Source: an uncultured Pelagibacteraceae bacterium (GTDB lineage Bacteria; Pseudomonadota; Alphaproteobacteria; Pelagibacterales; Pelagibacteraceae). From it: a stretch of DNA of 64,000 nucleotides. Location: positions 1 through 64,000 of the forward strand of contig CABXTU010000004.1 in NCBI GenBank assembly GCA_902515205.1, given 5' to 3'. The translations under genes were made by a program, and so were the position numbers. The notes beneath the pieces were generated by a model. That model made no database searches. It saw only the letters and a list, made by a program, of their open reading frames with translations, and was not told the DNA's origin. Positions 10,746-20,467 of the stretch are shown here, piece by piece. Every line of letters begins with the position of its first letter. Within the stretch, counting starts at the first letter, position 1.

Positions 10746-11727
10746 CTTCTAAGGTTTGTTCTAACATAAAATTTGTAATAATATTAATAGATATAGAAGG
10801 GTTTTTTTTTACCTGGAATTCTATATCATTTGTTTTTTTAATTAAATTTTCAATTTGTTCATAATTCCAAGCTTTCACTTGTTGTTTGACAGTTTCTTTT
10901 TCTTTCCAAAATATTGGTGGTTTAAACGATAGTAAAATATTGTCGATGTTTTTATTATTTTTTGTTTGATCTTGAATTTTTAAAAGCCTTTTTAATTTAG
11001 ATAACAAAATTCTTAAAATTAAAATAGCATCATCTTGAGAAAAATGATTTTCATTTAAAATAGTAACAAATTTTTTTTTATTTTTACTTAAAGAACTATC
11101 AACTAACTCTGAAACACTATAATCTTCTGCCAAATTTGTTAAACTAAGTATTTGATCATTACTAATGTTTTTTTTATTTATGGATAAAATTTCTATTTTT
11201 TTTAATTCATTATTTAAATTCATTCTATCCCCTCTAGACCTTTCTATAATTAGATTAATATTTTCTTGAGATATATTAATATTTTTTTCTTTAAAAAATC
11301 TCTGGCTGATTTGATTCAATGATTGGAAATTATCCTCATAAGTTGGAATGCACACCGTGTTTTTGTTTTTTTCAAAATAATTTCTTAATTTAGACTTTTT
11401 ATCTAGTATGCTACATTTTATAATTATAGAGAGATCTTGAACTTTTCTTTCAATAATTTCTTCAATTATTTTAAAAATTTTGTCGGAGCTCCTCGAAATA
11501 ATAATTAATTTTTTGTTTTCAAAAAATGACTTATTCAAAATCTCTTCTTTAAAATTATCTGTATTTTTAAGAATATCATTTTCATCATAAGAAAGAATTT
11601 GTTTTGGCAAAAGAGGTTTTAAATTATTATTAATAATTTCTTCAATTAATCCCCTGTTATTACCATGTAGCAGAAAGAAATTACTGCTAATTTTATTTTT
11701 TTTAAGCTCAAAAACTTTTAATATCAT
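10735..11727 (-). CDS. holA: DNA polymerase III delta subunit
   Basis: FFLLHGNNRGLIEEII N-terminus, HolA-like helical C-terminus, adjacent to lptE-leuS. Confidence 0.82.
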   Translation of the reverse strand: MILKVFELKKNKISSNFFLLHGNNRGLIEEIINNNLKPLLPKQILSYDENDILKNTDNFKEEILNKSFFENKKLIIISRSSDKIFKIIEEIIERKVQDLSIIIKCSILDKKSKLRNYFEKNKNTVCIPTYEDNFQSLNQISQRFFKEKNINISQENINLIIERSRGDRMNLNNELKKIEILSINKKNISNDQILSLTNLAEDYSVSELVDSSLSKNKKKFVTILNENHFSQDDAILILRILLSKLKRLLKIQDQTKNNKNIDNILLSFKPPIFWKEKETVKQQVKAWNYEQIENLIKKTNDIEFQVKKNPSISINIITNFMLEQTLEVNN

Positions 11728-12174
11728 TTAAAGATTAAGATCTATGATTAATTCTTCTATAATTTTTCTTGTTAAACTATTTTCAACATCTTTTTGATAT
11801 TCTACCAATTCAAATTTATTTTTTTTATTGTTGTAGGAAAAATTTTTCATAAAACTTTTATTTTTAACTATTTTTTCGTTGTTTTTAATCTTAAAATTAA
11901 GTTTAATACTTGTCCTATATGAAGCTACTTGTCCTTTAGAATTTTTTGATGTTTCAAATATATCTATACTACTGTTTATAATTACCTCTTCCTTGTTTTC
12001 ACTGGTTTTATCTTCTTTTAGGTTTAAAGCTGATACTATACTTCTATTAATTTTGTTATTACCAACTAGAGTAATTTTTTTGAAAATATAATTTTTAGTA
12101 TTTTCTCCTACATAAATAGGCTGATAGCCACATCCAGTTATAAAAAAAAAAATAAGTATTAATATTTTTCTCAT
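11728..12174 (-). CDS. lptE: LPS assembly lipoprotein LptE-like
   Basis: Lipobox ILIFFFITGCGYQPIY; sits between leuS and holA as in many Proteobacteria. Confidence 0.75.
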   Translation of the reverse strand: MRKILILIFFFITGCGYQPIYVGENTKNYIFKKITLVGNNKINRSIVSALNLKEDKTSENKEEVIINSSIDIFETSKNSKGQVASYRTSIKLNFKIKNNEKIVKNKSFMKNFSYNNKKNKFELVEYQKDVENSLTRKIIEELIIDLNL

Positions 12175-14726
12175 TATTTAATTATAAAGTTTATTATTTT
12201 GTCTTTGATAAAAATTGTTTTAATTATTTCTTTATCTTTAATATATTTTTCTATTAGTTTCATTTCTTTTATGCTTTTAAACACTGTTTCTTCATCTGCT
12301 CCTTTAAAGATTGAAATAATGTTTCTTTTTTTCCCATTTATTTGAATAACAATTTCACTCTTTGCAGTTTTTAAATGTTCATAATTTATTTCTGGCCATT
12401 TAATGTCATCTTCTTTTCTTAAGTTGAGCAAACACTCATTTGCTAAATGTGGGGTTACAGGAATCATTAAAACCAAAATCTTTTCAAAATTATTTTTTAA
12501 ATTTGAGTAATTTTTTTTGTTTTCTAAAACCTTATTGAAAAAAGAATAAATTTCATGAAATGTAGCAATGATGACATTGTACCTAAATTTTTCAAGAGCG
12601 TTATTTATTTTATGTATTGCATGATTTGTAAAAACATCTATTTCATTATTAATTAAATCTATTTCATTATTCTCTGTAATTTTGATAATACTTTCACTCA
12701 TAACCCAAAATTTTTGAATAAATTTGTATGCTGATGACATTCCACTATCTGACCACTGAATATCTTTCTCTGGCGGACTATCCGATAGTATAAATAGTCT
12801 TACAGAGTCTGCTCCATAAGTCTTTATCATTTCTTCCGGGTCTATAGTATTTTTTTTTGATTTAGACATAGATTCTGAAGGACCTACTTTTATTTCTTCT
12901 AAAGGTTTATCTTTTAAAAAGAATTTTTTCCCATCATTCGTAAGAACTTGATCTGGGTTAACCCAGTTATTGTTACTATCTTTGTATGTCTCGTGACATA
13001 CCATTCCTTGTGTAAAAAGACTTTGAAAAGGTTCTTTAAGATTAAAACTACTGTTCTCATAATTAATCGCTCTCATAAAAAATCTTGAATAAAGTAAATG
13101 TAAAATGGCGTGTTCTACGCCCCCGATATATTGATCAACTGGCATCCAGTAATCAATATCTTCTTTATTAAAACCATAGCTCATCTCTCTAGGTGAACAA
13201 AATCTAAGATAATACCAGGATGAGCAAACAAAAGTATCTAACGTATCTGTTTCTCTAATCAACTTCTTTCCATCTATATTAACTTCTTTCCATTTATTTT
13301 GACTGTCAAGAGGGTTTCCTTTTAAAGTTAAATCAATATTCTCAGGAAGCTTAACAGGTAACATAGTTTTTGGTATAGGGTGCACCTGGCCCTTTTCATC
13401 ATAAGCTACTGGTATTGGACAACCCCAATACCTCTGTCTAGATACCCCCCAATCCTTTAGTCTAAAATTGATTTTTTCTTTACCTAATTTCTGCTTTTCT
13501 AAAATTTTAATTGTTTCTATGACAGAATTTTCTGGTGCCTCTAATCCATTTAAAAAATCTGAATTTATCAAAAGACCAGGCCCTGGATAAGCTTCATTCT
13601 TTACTTCAAAATCATCTTTTTGATCTTTTGGCTTTACAACAGTTTTAATTTCTAAATTATATTTTTTGGCAAAGTCAAAATCTCTTTGATCATGTGCTGG
13701 ACAACCAAATACGGCTCCAAATCCATAATCCATTAACACAAAGTTTGCAAAATAAACTGGTACTTTTTGTTTAGAATCTAAAGGGTTGGTTGCCATTAGG
13801 TCTGTTTTAAAGCCTATCTTCTCTCCAACCGCTATAGCCTCTTCTGTGGTCCCTGTTTTAGAACATTCTTCTTTAAATTTTAAAAATTTTTGATTATTAC
13901 TATAAAATTTCGCTATTTCATGATCAACTGAAATTGCTAGGAAAGAAAATCCGAATAGAGTATCTGGTCTTGTAGTAAAGCATTTAATATCTTTTACTGG
14001 TAAGTTCCCATTTACTTTAAAAGTAATTTCACATCCATAGGATTTTCCAATCCAATTTTTTTGCATAACTTTTACTTTATTTGGCCATGTATCTAAATTA
14101 TCTAAACCATCTAGTAAATCTTCTGCAAACTTAGAGATGTTAAAAAACCACTGATTTAATTTTTTTCTTTCTACGACTGCTCCAGACCTCCAACCCTTAC
14201 CGTCAATAACCTGTTCATTTGCTAAAACAGTTTCATCTACTGGGTCCCAATTTACATAATTCTCTTTCCTATAAACCAAACCTTTTTCGAGTAATTCTAA
14301 AAAAAAGATTTGTTGGTGTTTATAATAATCTTCAGAACATGTTGAAATTTCTCTGCTCCAATCAATCGAGAGACCTAATTTTTTAAGTTGATTTTTCATT
14401 GTGCTAATATTTTTATTTGTCCAAATTTTGGGATCTAAATTATTTTCTTTAGCAGCATTTTCAGCTGGCATACCAAATGCATCCCAACCCATAGGGTGCA
14501 GAACATTGAAACCACTAAGAGATTTGTATCTTGATAGAACATCTCCAATTGCATAATTTCTTACATGACCCATATGGATTTTACCAGAAGGGTAAGGAAA
14601 CATTTCAAGGCAATAAAATTTTTTTTTATTATTATCTATTTTTGCTTTAAAAGATTTATTTTTTGTCCATAGGCTTTGCCATTTCTCTTCAACTAATTTA
14701 AAATTGTATCTGGTTGAGCTTAACAT
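12174..14726 (-). CDS. leuS: Leucyl-tRNA synthetase
   Basis: [48 protein letters not shown] (KMSKS variant). Confidence 0.98.
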   Translation of the reverse strand: MLSSTRYNFKLVEEKWQSLWTKNKSFKAKIDNNKKKFYCLEMFPYPSGKIHMGHVRNYAIGDVLSRYKSLSGFNVLHPMGWDAFGMPAENAAKENNLDPKIWTNKNISTMKNQLKKLGLSIDWSREISTCSEDYYKHQQIFFLELLEKGLVYRKENYVNWDPVDETVLANEQVIDGKGWRSGAVVERKKLNQWFFNISKFAEDLLDGLDNLDTWPNKVKVMQKNWIGKSYGCEITFKVNGNLPVKDIKCFTTRPDTLFGFSFLAISVDHEIAKFYSNNQKFLKFKEECSKTGTTEEAIAVGEKIGFKTDLMATNPLDSKQKVPVYFANFVLMDYGFGAVFGCPAHDQRDFDFAKKYNLEIKTVVKPKDQKDDFEVKNEAYPGPGLLINSDFLNGLEAPENSVIETIKILEKQKLGKEKINFRLKDWGVSRQRYWGCPIPVAYDEKGQVHPIPKTMLPVKLPENIDLTLKGNPLDSQNKWKEVNIDGKKLIRETDTLDTFVCSSWYYLRFCSPREMSYGFNKEDIDYWMPVDQYIGGVEHAILHLLYSRFFMRAINYENSSFNLKEPFQSLFTQGMVCHETYKDSNNNWVNPDQVLTNDGKKFFLKDKPLEEIKVGPSESMSKSKKNTIDPEEMIKTYGADSVRLFILSDSPPEKDIQWSDSGMSSAYKFIQKFWVMSESIIKITENNEIDLINNEIDVFTNHAIHKINNALEKFRYNVIIATFHEIYSFFNKVLENKKNYSNLKNNFEKILVLMIPVTPHLANECLLNLRKEDDIKWPEINYEHLKTAKSEIVIQINGKKRNIISIFKGADEETVFKSIKEMKLIEKYIKDKEIIKTIFIKDKIINFIIK

Positions 14727-14743
14727 TAAGACTTAAAATAATT

Positions 14744-15292
14744 TTAGAATTTTTTTCCTGGTATTTTGTAATCTTTGTTTTTTTCTTTTGTTTTAATTAG
14801 ATCTTGTTTTTCTAATTCAGCAGCCTTTTTCAATATTGCAAATTTAATTTTCTGATTTGTATTATTTTCAATACTGGAAATTTTACAATTGTTAAATTCC
14901 AAACATTTTTTTTTATGAATTATTACTTTTATTGCATCTGATCTTATGTCATTAGTTAAAAACCTTACAGCAATCTTGAGTTCTTCTTTACTTCCCTCTT
15001 CACTAAACCAATCAGTAATAATTATTCCACCTCCATAATCTACAACACCAAGAGGAGCAAAACTCAATTTTTGCATTGTTGCTCTCCACATGGGATTTGA
15101 GGATGCGAACATAAAATCACCCCCCTTTTTTCCTATACTGCCGAGTCTAAAACCTCTACCTTCCTCTATATTCTTTTGAACTCTTTCATTAGCATTAACA
15201 GGGTTTTTTCTTGTATCACTATACTTATAAATCCCACAAGAATTTGTTAGGAATAATATTGATAGGATGAAAAAATATATTAGTTTTGTCAT
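14744..15292 (-). CDS. DUF3576-type lipoprotein
   Basis: Lipobox FLTNSCGIYKY; position directly upstream of leuS matches alphaproteobacterial DUF3576 proteins. Confidence 0.7.
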   Translation of the reverse strand: MTKLIYFFILSILFLTNSCGIYKYSDTRKNPVNANERVQKNIEEGRGFRLGSIGKKGGDFMFASSNPMWRATMQKLSFAPLGVVDYGGGIIITDWFSEEGSKEELKIAVRFLTNDIRSDAIKVIIHKKKCLEFNNCKISSIENNTNQKIKFAILKKAAELEKQDLIKTKEKNKDYKIPGKKF

Positions 15293-15478
15293 AAATTATT
15301 TAAGAAAAACTTATTAATAGCTTATTGAGCTAATTAAAAGGGCAATTTGTTGATAGTGTGATAAAAAAGCAACATATTGCGATAATATTAATAGTTATCT
15401 ATATAAATTGTTTTAAAATGACAATTTATTAATATTTTACCATTATTCATATATGAACAAACATAAAGGAGAATATTT

Positions 15479-16477
15479 ATGGATAATTTAAAAAAAGTAG
15501 GATTAACAGCTTTAGCTGGTTCTCTTGCTGCTGTTTCAGCAAATGCTGCTGAAATGACTGTAAGTGGTGCTACGTTGTTAACTTACACATCAGAGGATAC
15601 CACTGAAACAACTGGTAATCCTTTTGGTATGAAAACTAACATTGGTTTTACCGCTTCAGGCGATGTAAATGGAATGACAGTATCATACATGCAAACTACA
15701 GTTGATCAATTTGCTGGAATGTCTTCAGCTAGATTATCAGTTGACATGGGTGATATGGGAGTAATTGCATTTGACCAAGGTTCAGGTTCAGGTCTGAAAA
15801 CTATCGATGATAAAACACCGACAGCTGCAGAAGAAATCTGGGATGGTTTAGATGGAACAACAGTAGGTGGATTAGTTGGTGCAGCTGGTAGTACAGGTGT
15901 ATTTAACTATGTTAAGTCATATGCAGGAGTAACTTTGAATGCTGCAGCAAGAAGAGGTTCAGGAGCAGCAAATTCTGACGGAAGTTCTTCAGGTGCTGGT
16001 CAAAGCGCTTGGGACTTTGCTTTAACTGGTTCAGGTGACACTTTTGGTGTTGATGGATTAGCTTGGGGTGTAGGTTATGGTGAAGCTGAAAACGGAACTG
16101 TATCTACAGGAGTTACAGATGACGGTGACGATGAACATTATACTGTTTTTGCTAACTACTCATTTGGAATGGTAACTGCTGGTTACCAAGTATCATCTAT
16201 CGATAAAGGTGCTGCTGGTTCAACTAGTGAAGAAGTTGACCAATGGGGTGTTGCTATTAACATCAATGATGATTTATCTGTCTCATACGGTGAAAGAGAA
16301 GTTGAATACGCTAAAGCATCTGCTGCTCACGTAACAGAAGATGGCGAAGGTATTGCTGTTGCTTACACAATGGGATCTATGAAAATCGCTGGTAACAGAA
16401 ACGAAGTAGTTCACAATAATGGAACATTAAATTCTAATGATGAAATGACAGAGATTGCTCTATCATTTGCATTTTAA
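15479..16477 (+). CDS. Porin / major outer-membrane beta-barrel protein
   Basis: MDNLKKVGLTALAGSLAAVSANAAEMTVSGA signal peptide, Gly/Ala-rich beta-barrel repeats, C-terminal ...EIALSFAF ending in aromatic residue. Confidence 0.85.
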   Translation: MDNLKKVGLTALAGSLAAVSANAAEMTVSGATLLTYTSEDTTETTGNPFGMKTNIGFTASGDVNGMTVSYMQTTVDQFAGMSSARLSVDMGDMGVIAFDQGSGSGLKTIDDKTPTAAEEIWDGLDGTTVGGLVGAAGSTGVFNYVKSYAGVTLNAAARRGSGAANSDGSSSGAGQSAWDFALTGSGDTFGVDGLAWGVGYGEAENGTVSTGVTDDGDDEHYTVFANYSFGMVTAGYQVSSIDKGAAGSTSEEVDQWGVAININDDLSVSYGEREVEYAKASAAHVTEDGEGIAVAYTMGSMKIAGNRNEVVHNNGTLNSNDEMTEIALSFAF

Positions 16478-16500
16478 TTTAATTAGTTAAACAAAATTAA

Positions 16501-16535
16501 AAGCCCCAGCTTTTCGAAGTTGGGGCTTTTTTTTA
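16501..16535. terminator. Rho-independent terminator between convergent porin and sulfotransferase genes
   Basis: AAGCCCCAGCTT-TTCG-AAGTTGGGGCTT followed by a T-run; TTAATTTTG on the opposite strand suggests bidirectional use. Confidence 0.92.
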
Positions 16536-18083
16536 TAAGCTTTCTTCTAAGATTTTTAAATAATTTTTATATTTTTCAAAATTTTTAAGCGAAGTTTTGT
16601 ATAAAGGTTTTCGTGCTTGAGCAGTACTCATTGTTTTGATTGGAGTTTTGTTTTTATAGAACTCAAGACAATTTTCTTCCCATTCTAAATTACAAAATTT
16701 AATAATTTCTTTTATTGTTGCTTGACTATTAGAAATTAAGTCTTCATAATTTATATCCATTATATCTAAAGAATATTTTGATTTCCAAAAATTCATTAGT
16801 TTTACATAATGATTATAAAATTTTACTAAATCCTCTTGATCATAAGTAAAATTAAGACCCCCTTCAAAAAGATTTTTGAACATTGATAAACAATTGTTCT
16901 TTGGTTCTCTGACACAGTGAATTATCTTTGCTTTGGGAAATAAAATTCTAATAAAGCCTATCCATCTAAAGTTAAGTGGCGCTTTATCGGTAATTTTTTT
17001 CTGATTATGATTGAAATTATCAATAAAATCAAAGTATTCTTTTCTCAATGGCGTGATAAACATAGGATCTTTAATACTTTCATCAAGGTTATCAATAATC
17101 GAGTCATTATTTTTAATAAATTTTTTTTTTATGATATTTGATAGGATTGGTAATTCGCCACAACCAAAAACTTTACTATGAGAGGTTATAATTTGTTCAA
17201 TTAACGATGTTCCTGATCTAGGCATTCCTAAGATAAAAATTATGTTATTATTATTCTCTTTTAAGATCTTTTCATTTTTGATTAAACTAAATTTTCTTAT
17301 TATATCATTTATCAGATTGATTTCTGAGTTGACTTCATAGTCTATTAAACTTTTTTTAGTTTTGTTTCCCTCAATTAAATATTCTGAAGCTGCTTCTATA
17401 TTTCCAATATCTTCCTCTGCTTTTGCCAAAGAGAAACAAAGATCAACTCTTTCCAAACTTTTAGATTTAAAGTTAATTAATTTTTGTCTCATATCTTTAT
17501 AATGTTTATCGTTTTTTTTGTAATTTATAGACTGACTAATTAAATGATCCGCTCTTGTAAAATTTGGATCATACTCCAATGCTTTCCTTGAATAAAAACT
17601 TGTTTTTTCAAAATTACCTACCCCCTGGTGTGCTAATGCTAAGGAGTAATAAATAATAGGATTTGTATCATTTATTAATAAAGCCTTTTCGTAAAATTTA
17701 ATAGCTTCATCGAATTGATTTAAATCTCTTTTTAAATTTCCTAAATTTACATATGCATTAATATATTTGTTATTTAGGTTGATTATTTTTTTATATATTT
17801 CTTCAGATAATTTATATTTTAAGAGATTTTTATAGGTCATTGCTAAATTATTCATTAGAGCAATATTATTAGCGTCTAGTTTAAGGCCTTTTTTAAAATA
17901 AATCTCTGCATTAATATTTTCACCTAAATTTTGATAAGATGAACCTACTAAATTATATAGGATTACATATTCGGGATTTTTTTTTAATAGAACCTTTCCT
18001 TTAGTTAAAACATGCTGAAAGTTTTTGACTTTTAATTGATTCATTAAAATCTGTATTTGTTCTAAAATATTTTGATCTTTCAT
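16533..18083 (-). CDS. TPR-repeat sulfotransferase family protein
   Basis: Multiple TPR units (e.g. ALINDTNPIIYYSLALAHQGVGNFEKT) then ILGMPRSGTSLIEQIITSHSKVFGCGELP sulfotransferase motif. Confidence 0.88.
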   Translation of the reverse strand: MKDQNILEQIQILMNQLKVKNFQHVLTKGKVLLKKNPEYVILYNLVGSSYQNLGENINAEIYFKKGLKLDANNIALMNNLAMTYKNLLKYKLSEEIYKKIINLNNKYINAYVNLGNLKRDLNQFDEAIKFYEKALLINDTNPIIYYSLALAHQGVGNFEKTSFYSRKALEYDPNFTRADHLISQSINYKKNDKHYKDMRQKLINFKSKSLERVDLCFSLAKAEEDIGNIEAASEYLIEGNKTKKSLIDYEVNSEINLINDIIRKFSLIKNEKILKENNNNIIFILGMPRSGTSLIEQIITSHSKVFGCGELPILSNIIKKKFIKNNDSIIDNLDESIKDPMFITPLRKEYFDFIDNFNHNQKKITDKAPLNFRWIGFIRILFPKAKIIHCVREPKNNCLSMFKNLFEGGLNFTYDQEDLVKFYNHYVKLMNFWKSKYSLDIMDINYEDLISNSQATIKEIIKFCNLEWEENCLEFYKNKTPIKTMSTAQARKPLYKTSLKNFEKYKNYLKILEESL

Positions 18084-18085
18084 TT

Positions 18086-18628
18086 TTAAAATTTATTTTT
18101 AAAGTAAGATATCCCAGAAAAACCATATGCGTTAGCATTTTTTAACTTACGAATATTTTTTTCATTAATACCACCTAAAGCTATAATCTTTTTTTTAAAA
18201 AATTTTGTAAGAATATTAAATTTATATACTCCTAATCCCTGTTTATAATTTTTTGTTTGAAATAAGGGAGATAAAAAAAGAACCTCTATACCTTGTTTTT
18301 CTTTTGTCCTAATTTCAAAAATATTATGTGCAGATCCGAGTAATATAAAATCTTTTTTTATTGAATACCTTTTAATTCCTAGATTTTTATTAAAAGAAGG
18401 AATATACGCACCATTCAAATTTAAGTTCACTGCTAATTTAATATTATTAGCTAAATAGAATTTTCGATTATTTATTTTACAAAACTGTTTTATTTTTATG
18501 ATATCACTTTTAGTGATCTTATTTTTATAATTTCTAAATATAATACCTATATTTTTGTTAAAACTTAAAATTTCTTCTTTTTTAAATTGAGAAATAAAAG
18601 TAAAAGTATTAGGAATTTTCGTATGCAT
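18086..18628 (-). CDS. Thiamine phosphate synthase/TenI-like protein
   Basis: LGSAHNIFEIRTKEKQGIEVLFLSPLFQTKNYK...IIALGGINEKNIRKLKNANAYGFSGISYF resembles ThiE/TenI C-terminal half. Confidence 0.75.
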   Translation of the reverse strand: MHTKIPNTFTFISQFKKEEILSFNKNIGIIFRNYKNKITKSDIIKIKQFCKINNRKFYLANNIKLAVNLNLNGAYIPSFNKNLGIKRYSIKKDFILLGSAHNIFEIRTKEKQGIEVLFLSPLFQTKNYKQGLGVYKFNILTKFFKKKIIALGGINEKNIRKLKNANAYGFSGISYFKNKF

Positions 18629-19279
18629 AAAACTGTTAATAACTTAATCCAAATTAAAAATGAAATACAATCAAAAAGCTTTGATCAAAATCTGAAAATA
18701 AACATTATTGCTGTAAGTAAAACATTTTCTATGGAAAGTATATTACCATTAATAGATTATGGACATATTGATTATGGAGAAAATAAAGTGCAAGAAGCAG
18801 TTGATAAATGGACTGATATTAAAAAAATCAAACCTAATTTAAACCTACACATGATAGGAAAGTTACAAACTAATAAAGTTAAGTATGCTGTAAAGTTATT
18901 CGATTATATTCATTCACTAGACTCAATTAAACTAGCAAGAAAAATTTCTTTAGAACAAAATAAGATTAAAAGAAGTATAAAGATTTTTATCCAAATTAAT
19001 ATTGGGAATGAAAATCAAAAGAGTGGCATTATGATAGGCGAAGTTAATAACTTTTATAAACTATGTGTTGAAGATTTTAATTTAGATGTAATTGGTTTGA
19101 TGTGTTTACCCCCTTTAAATCTCGATCCATCTATTTGTTTTGAAAATATGAAACAAATCGCAGAGAAACTTCATTTAAAAGAATTAAGTATGGGTATGTC
19201 ATCTGATTATTTAAAAGCACTGAAGTATAACTCTACTTATGTCAGAATTGGTTCGAAAATTTTTGGTGAAAGAAGCTAG
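18623..19279 (+). CDS. YggS/PROSC-type PLP homeostasis protein
   Basis: IIAVSKTF, YGENKVQEAVDKW, LHMIGKLQTNKVKYAV, SMGMSSDYLKAL, VRIGSKIFGER; likely start ATG 18623 rather than 18587. Confidence 0.93.
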   Translation: MHKTVNNLIQIKNEIQSKSFDQNLKINIIAVSKTFSMESILPLIDYGHIDYGENKVQEAVDKWTDIKKIKPNLNLHMIGKLQTNKVKYAVKLFDYIHSLDSIKLARKISLEQNKIKRSIKIFIQINIGNENQKSGIMIGEVNNFYKLCVEDFNLDVIGLMCLPPLNLDPSICFENMKQIAEKLHLKELSMGMSSDYLKALKYNSTYVRIGSKIFGERS

Positions 19280-19770
19280 TTTATTCTTATTTTTGTATTT
19301 TTTTTAATTAATTTCAATAAAATTAAAAAATCCGTTTTTTTCAAAGCGATACATCCATTAGTACTTTTATAATTTTTTGTTAAGTGTATAAATATTGCAC
19401 TTCCTTTATTAGGAATTATATTTTTTGTATTATATAAAATAGGAATTAATAAATCATATTTGCTATCTAATCTAAAAAGTTTTTCGAATTTTTGTTTTTT
19501 ATTTATTTTAATTAATTTGTTGTAACTGTTTTTATCTTTAGGATTATCACACCAGCCCATATTCTTTTTAATACCTATGCATTTCAATTTCGTATTTGGT
19601 TTTTTTAATCTGTCTTTTCGGTAGTATAAATTTCCAATTTCAAAAATACCTTTAGGTGTTTTTTTATCTCCCTCCAACTTATTTTTTGTTATCCCGTTTT
19701 TACCCACAGAACATTGAAATTTAAAATCTTCTAAAATAAGAGTTTCTTTATTTTTTAGAATTATTGTCAT
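19276..19770 (-). CDS. L,D-transpeptidase (YkuD) family protein
   Basis: GDKKTPKGIFEIG ... AIFIHLTKNYKSTNGCIALKKTDF catalytic H...NGC motif. Confidence 0.85.
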   Translation of the reverse strand: MTIILKNKETLILEDFKFQCSVGKNGITKNKLEGDKKTPKGIFEIGNLYYRKDRLKKPNTKLKCIGIKKNMGWCDNPKDKNSYNKLIKINKKQKFEKLFRLDSKYDLLIPILYNTKNIIPNKGSAIFIHLTKNYKSTNGCIALKKTDFLILLKLIKKNTKIRIN

Positions 19771-19783
19771 AGTTTATTTATAT

Positions 19784-20347
19784 ATGAATTTTAAAAAAAT
19801 AATTATTTATAGAAATGATGTTTTATTTGATATTTTGGATGAAATTAAAGAAAACTTTAATTATGACTTGATTAAAGTAGATGAAAAAAACTTTCACAAA
19901 TTTATAGCAGTTTTGTCTAGCGATTTTCTAATTATCTCTAATTTAGAAATAAAAGGATATAAAAATATATTACAATTAGATAAACTCCCGATAAAAATTG
20001 ACAAACTCATTCAACTTATAAATCTTAAATTTTTAAAGGATAAATTTAATTTTCAGTCAGACTTAATTATTAAATCTTATAATCTAAATTTGAATTCAAG
20101 AATTATGACTAAAGGGGATAAATTTATAAATTTAACTGAGAGAGAGATAAATCTTATATTATATTTAAAAAAAGATCCTTTGGCAGTAAAAATAGACAAA
20201 TTACAAAAAGATGTTTGGGGGCATACTTCAAAACTTGAAACACATACGGTCGAGACTCATATTTATCGTTTAAGAAAAAAGATTAAAGAAAAGTTTAATG
20301 ATGAAAACTTTATAAAAAGTTCTAAGGAAGGTTATTTTATTAGTTGA
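19784..20347 (+). CDS. OmpR/PhoB-type winged-helix response regulator with degenerate receiver
   Basis: LTEREINLILYLKK...WGHTSKLETHTVETHIYRLRKKI...GYFIS is the Trans_reg_C signature; N-terminus does not look like a canonical phospho-receiver. Confidence 0.82.
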   Translation: MNFKKIIIYRNDVLFDILDEIKENFNYDLIKVDEKNFHKFIAVLSSDFLIISNLEIKGYKNILQLDKLPIKIDKLIQLINLKFLKDKFNFQSDLIIKSYNLNLNSRIMTKGDKFINLTEREINLILYLKKDPLAVKIDKLQKDVWGHTSKLETHTVETHIYRLRKKIKEKFNDENFIKSSKEGYFIS

Positions 20348-20451
20348 AAAAAAAAAATTATATAGCTAAAGAATTACTTACAACCAAGTATAAACCCAGG
20401 GTAGTTAAACCTAAGAAAGGTAAAGGAAGTTTTAAAAGAAAAAAAAAGTAA
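20344..20451 (+). CDS. arfA: ArfA-like alternative ribosome-rescue factor (35 aa)
   Basis: Read by hand: (TTG)KKKNYIAKELLTTKYKPRVVKPKKGKGSFKRKKK*; LL..(x)..RV.K.KKGKGS[FY].RK matches the E. coli ArfA core; TTG start overlaps upstream TGA (TTGA). Confidence 0.72.
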   Translation: MKKKNYIAKELLTTKYKPRVVKPKKGKGSFKRKKK

Positions 20452-20467
20452 ACTTAGTTTAGATATT

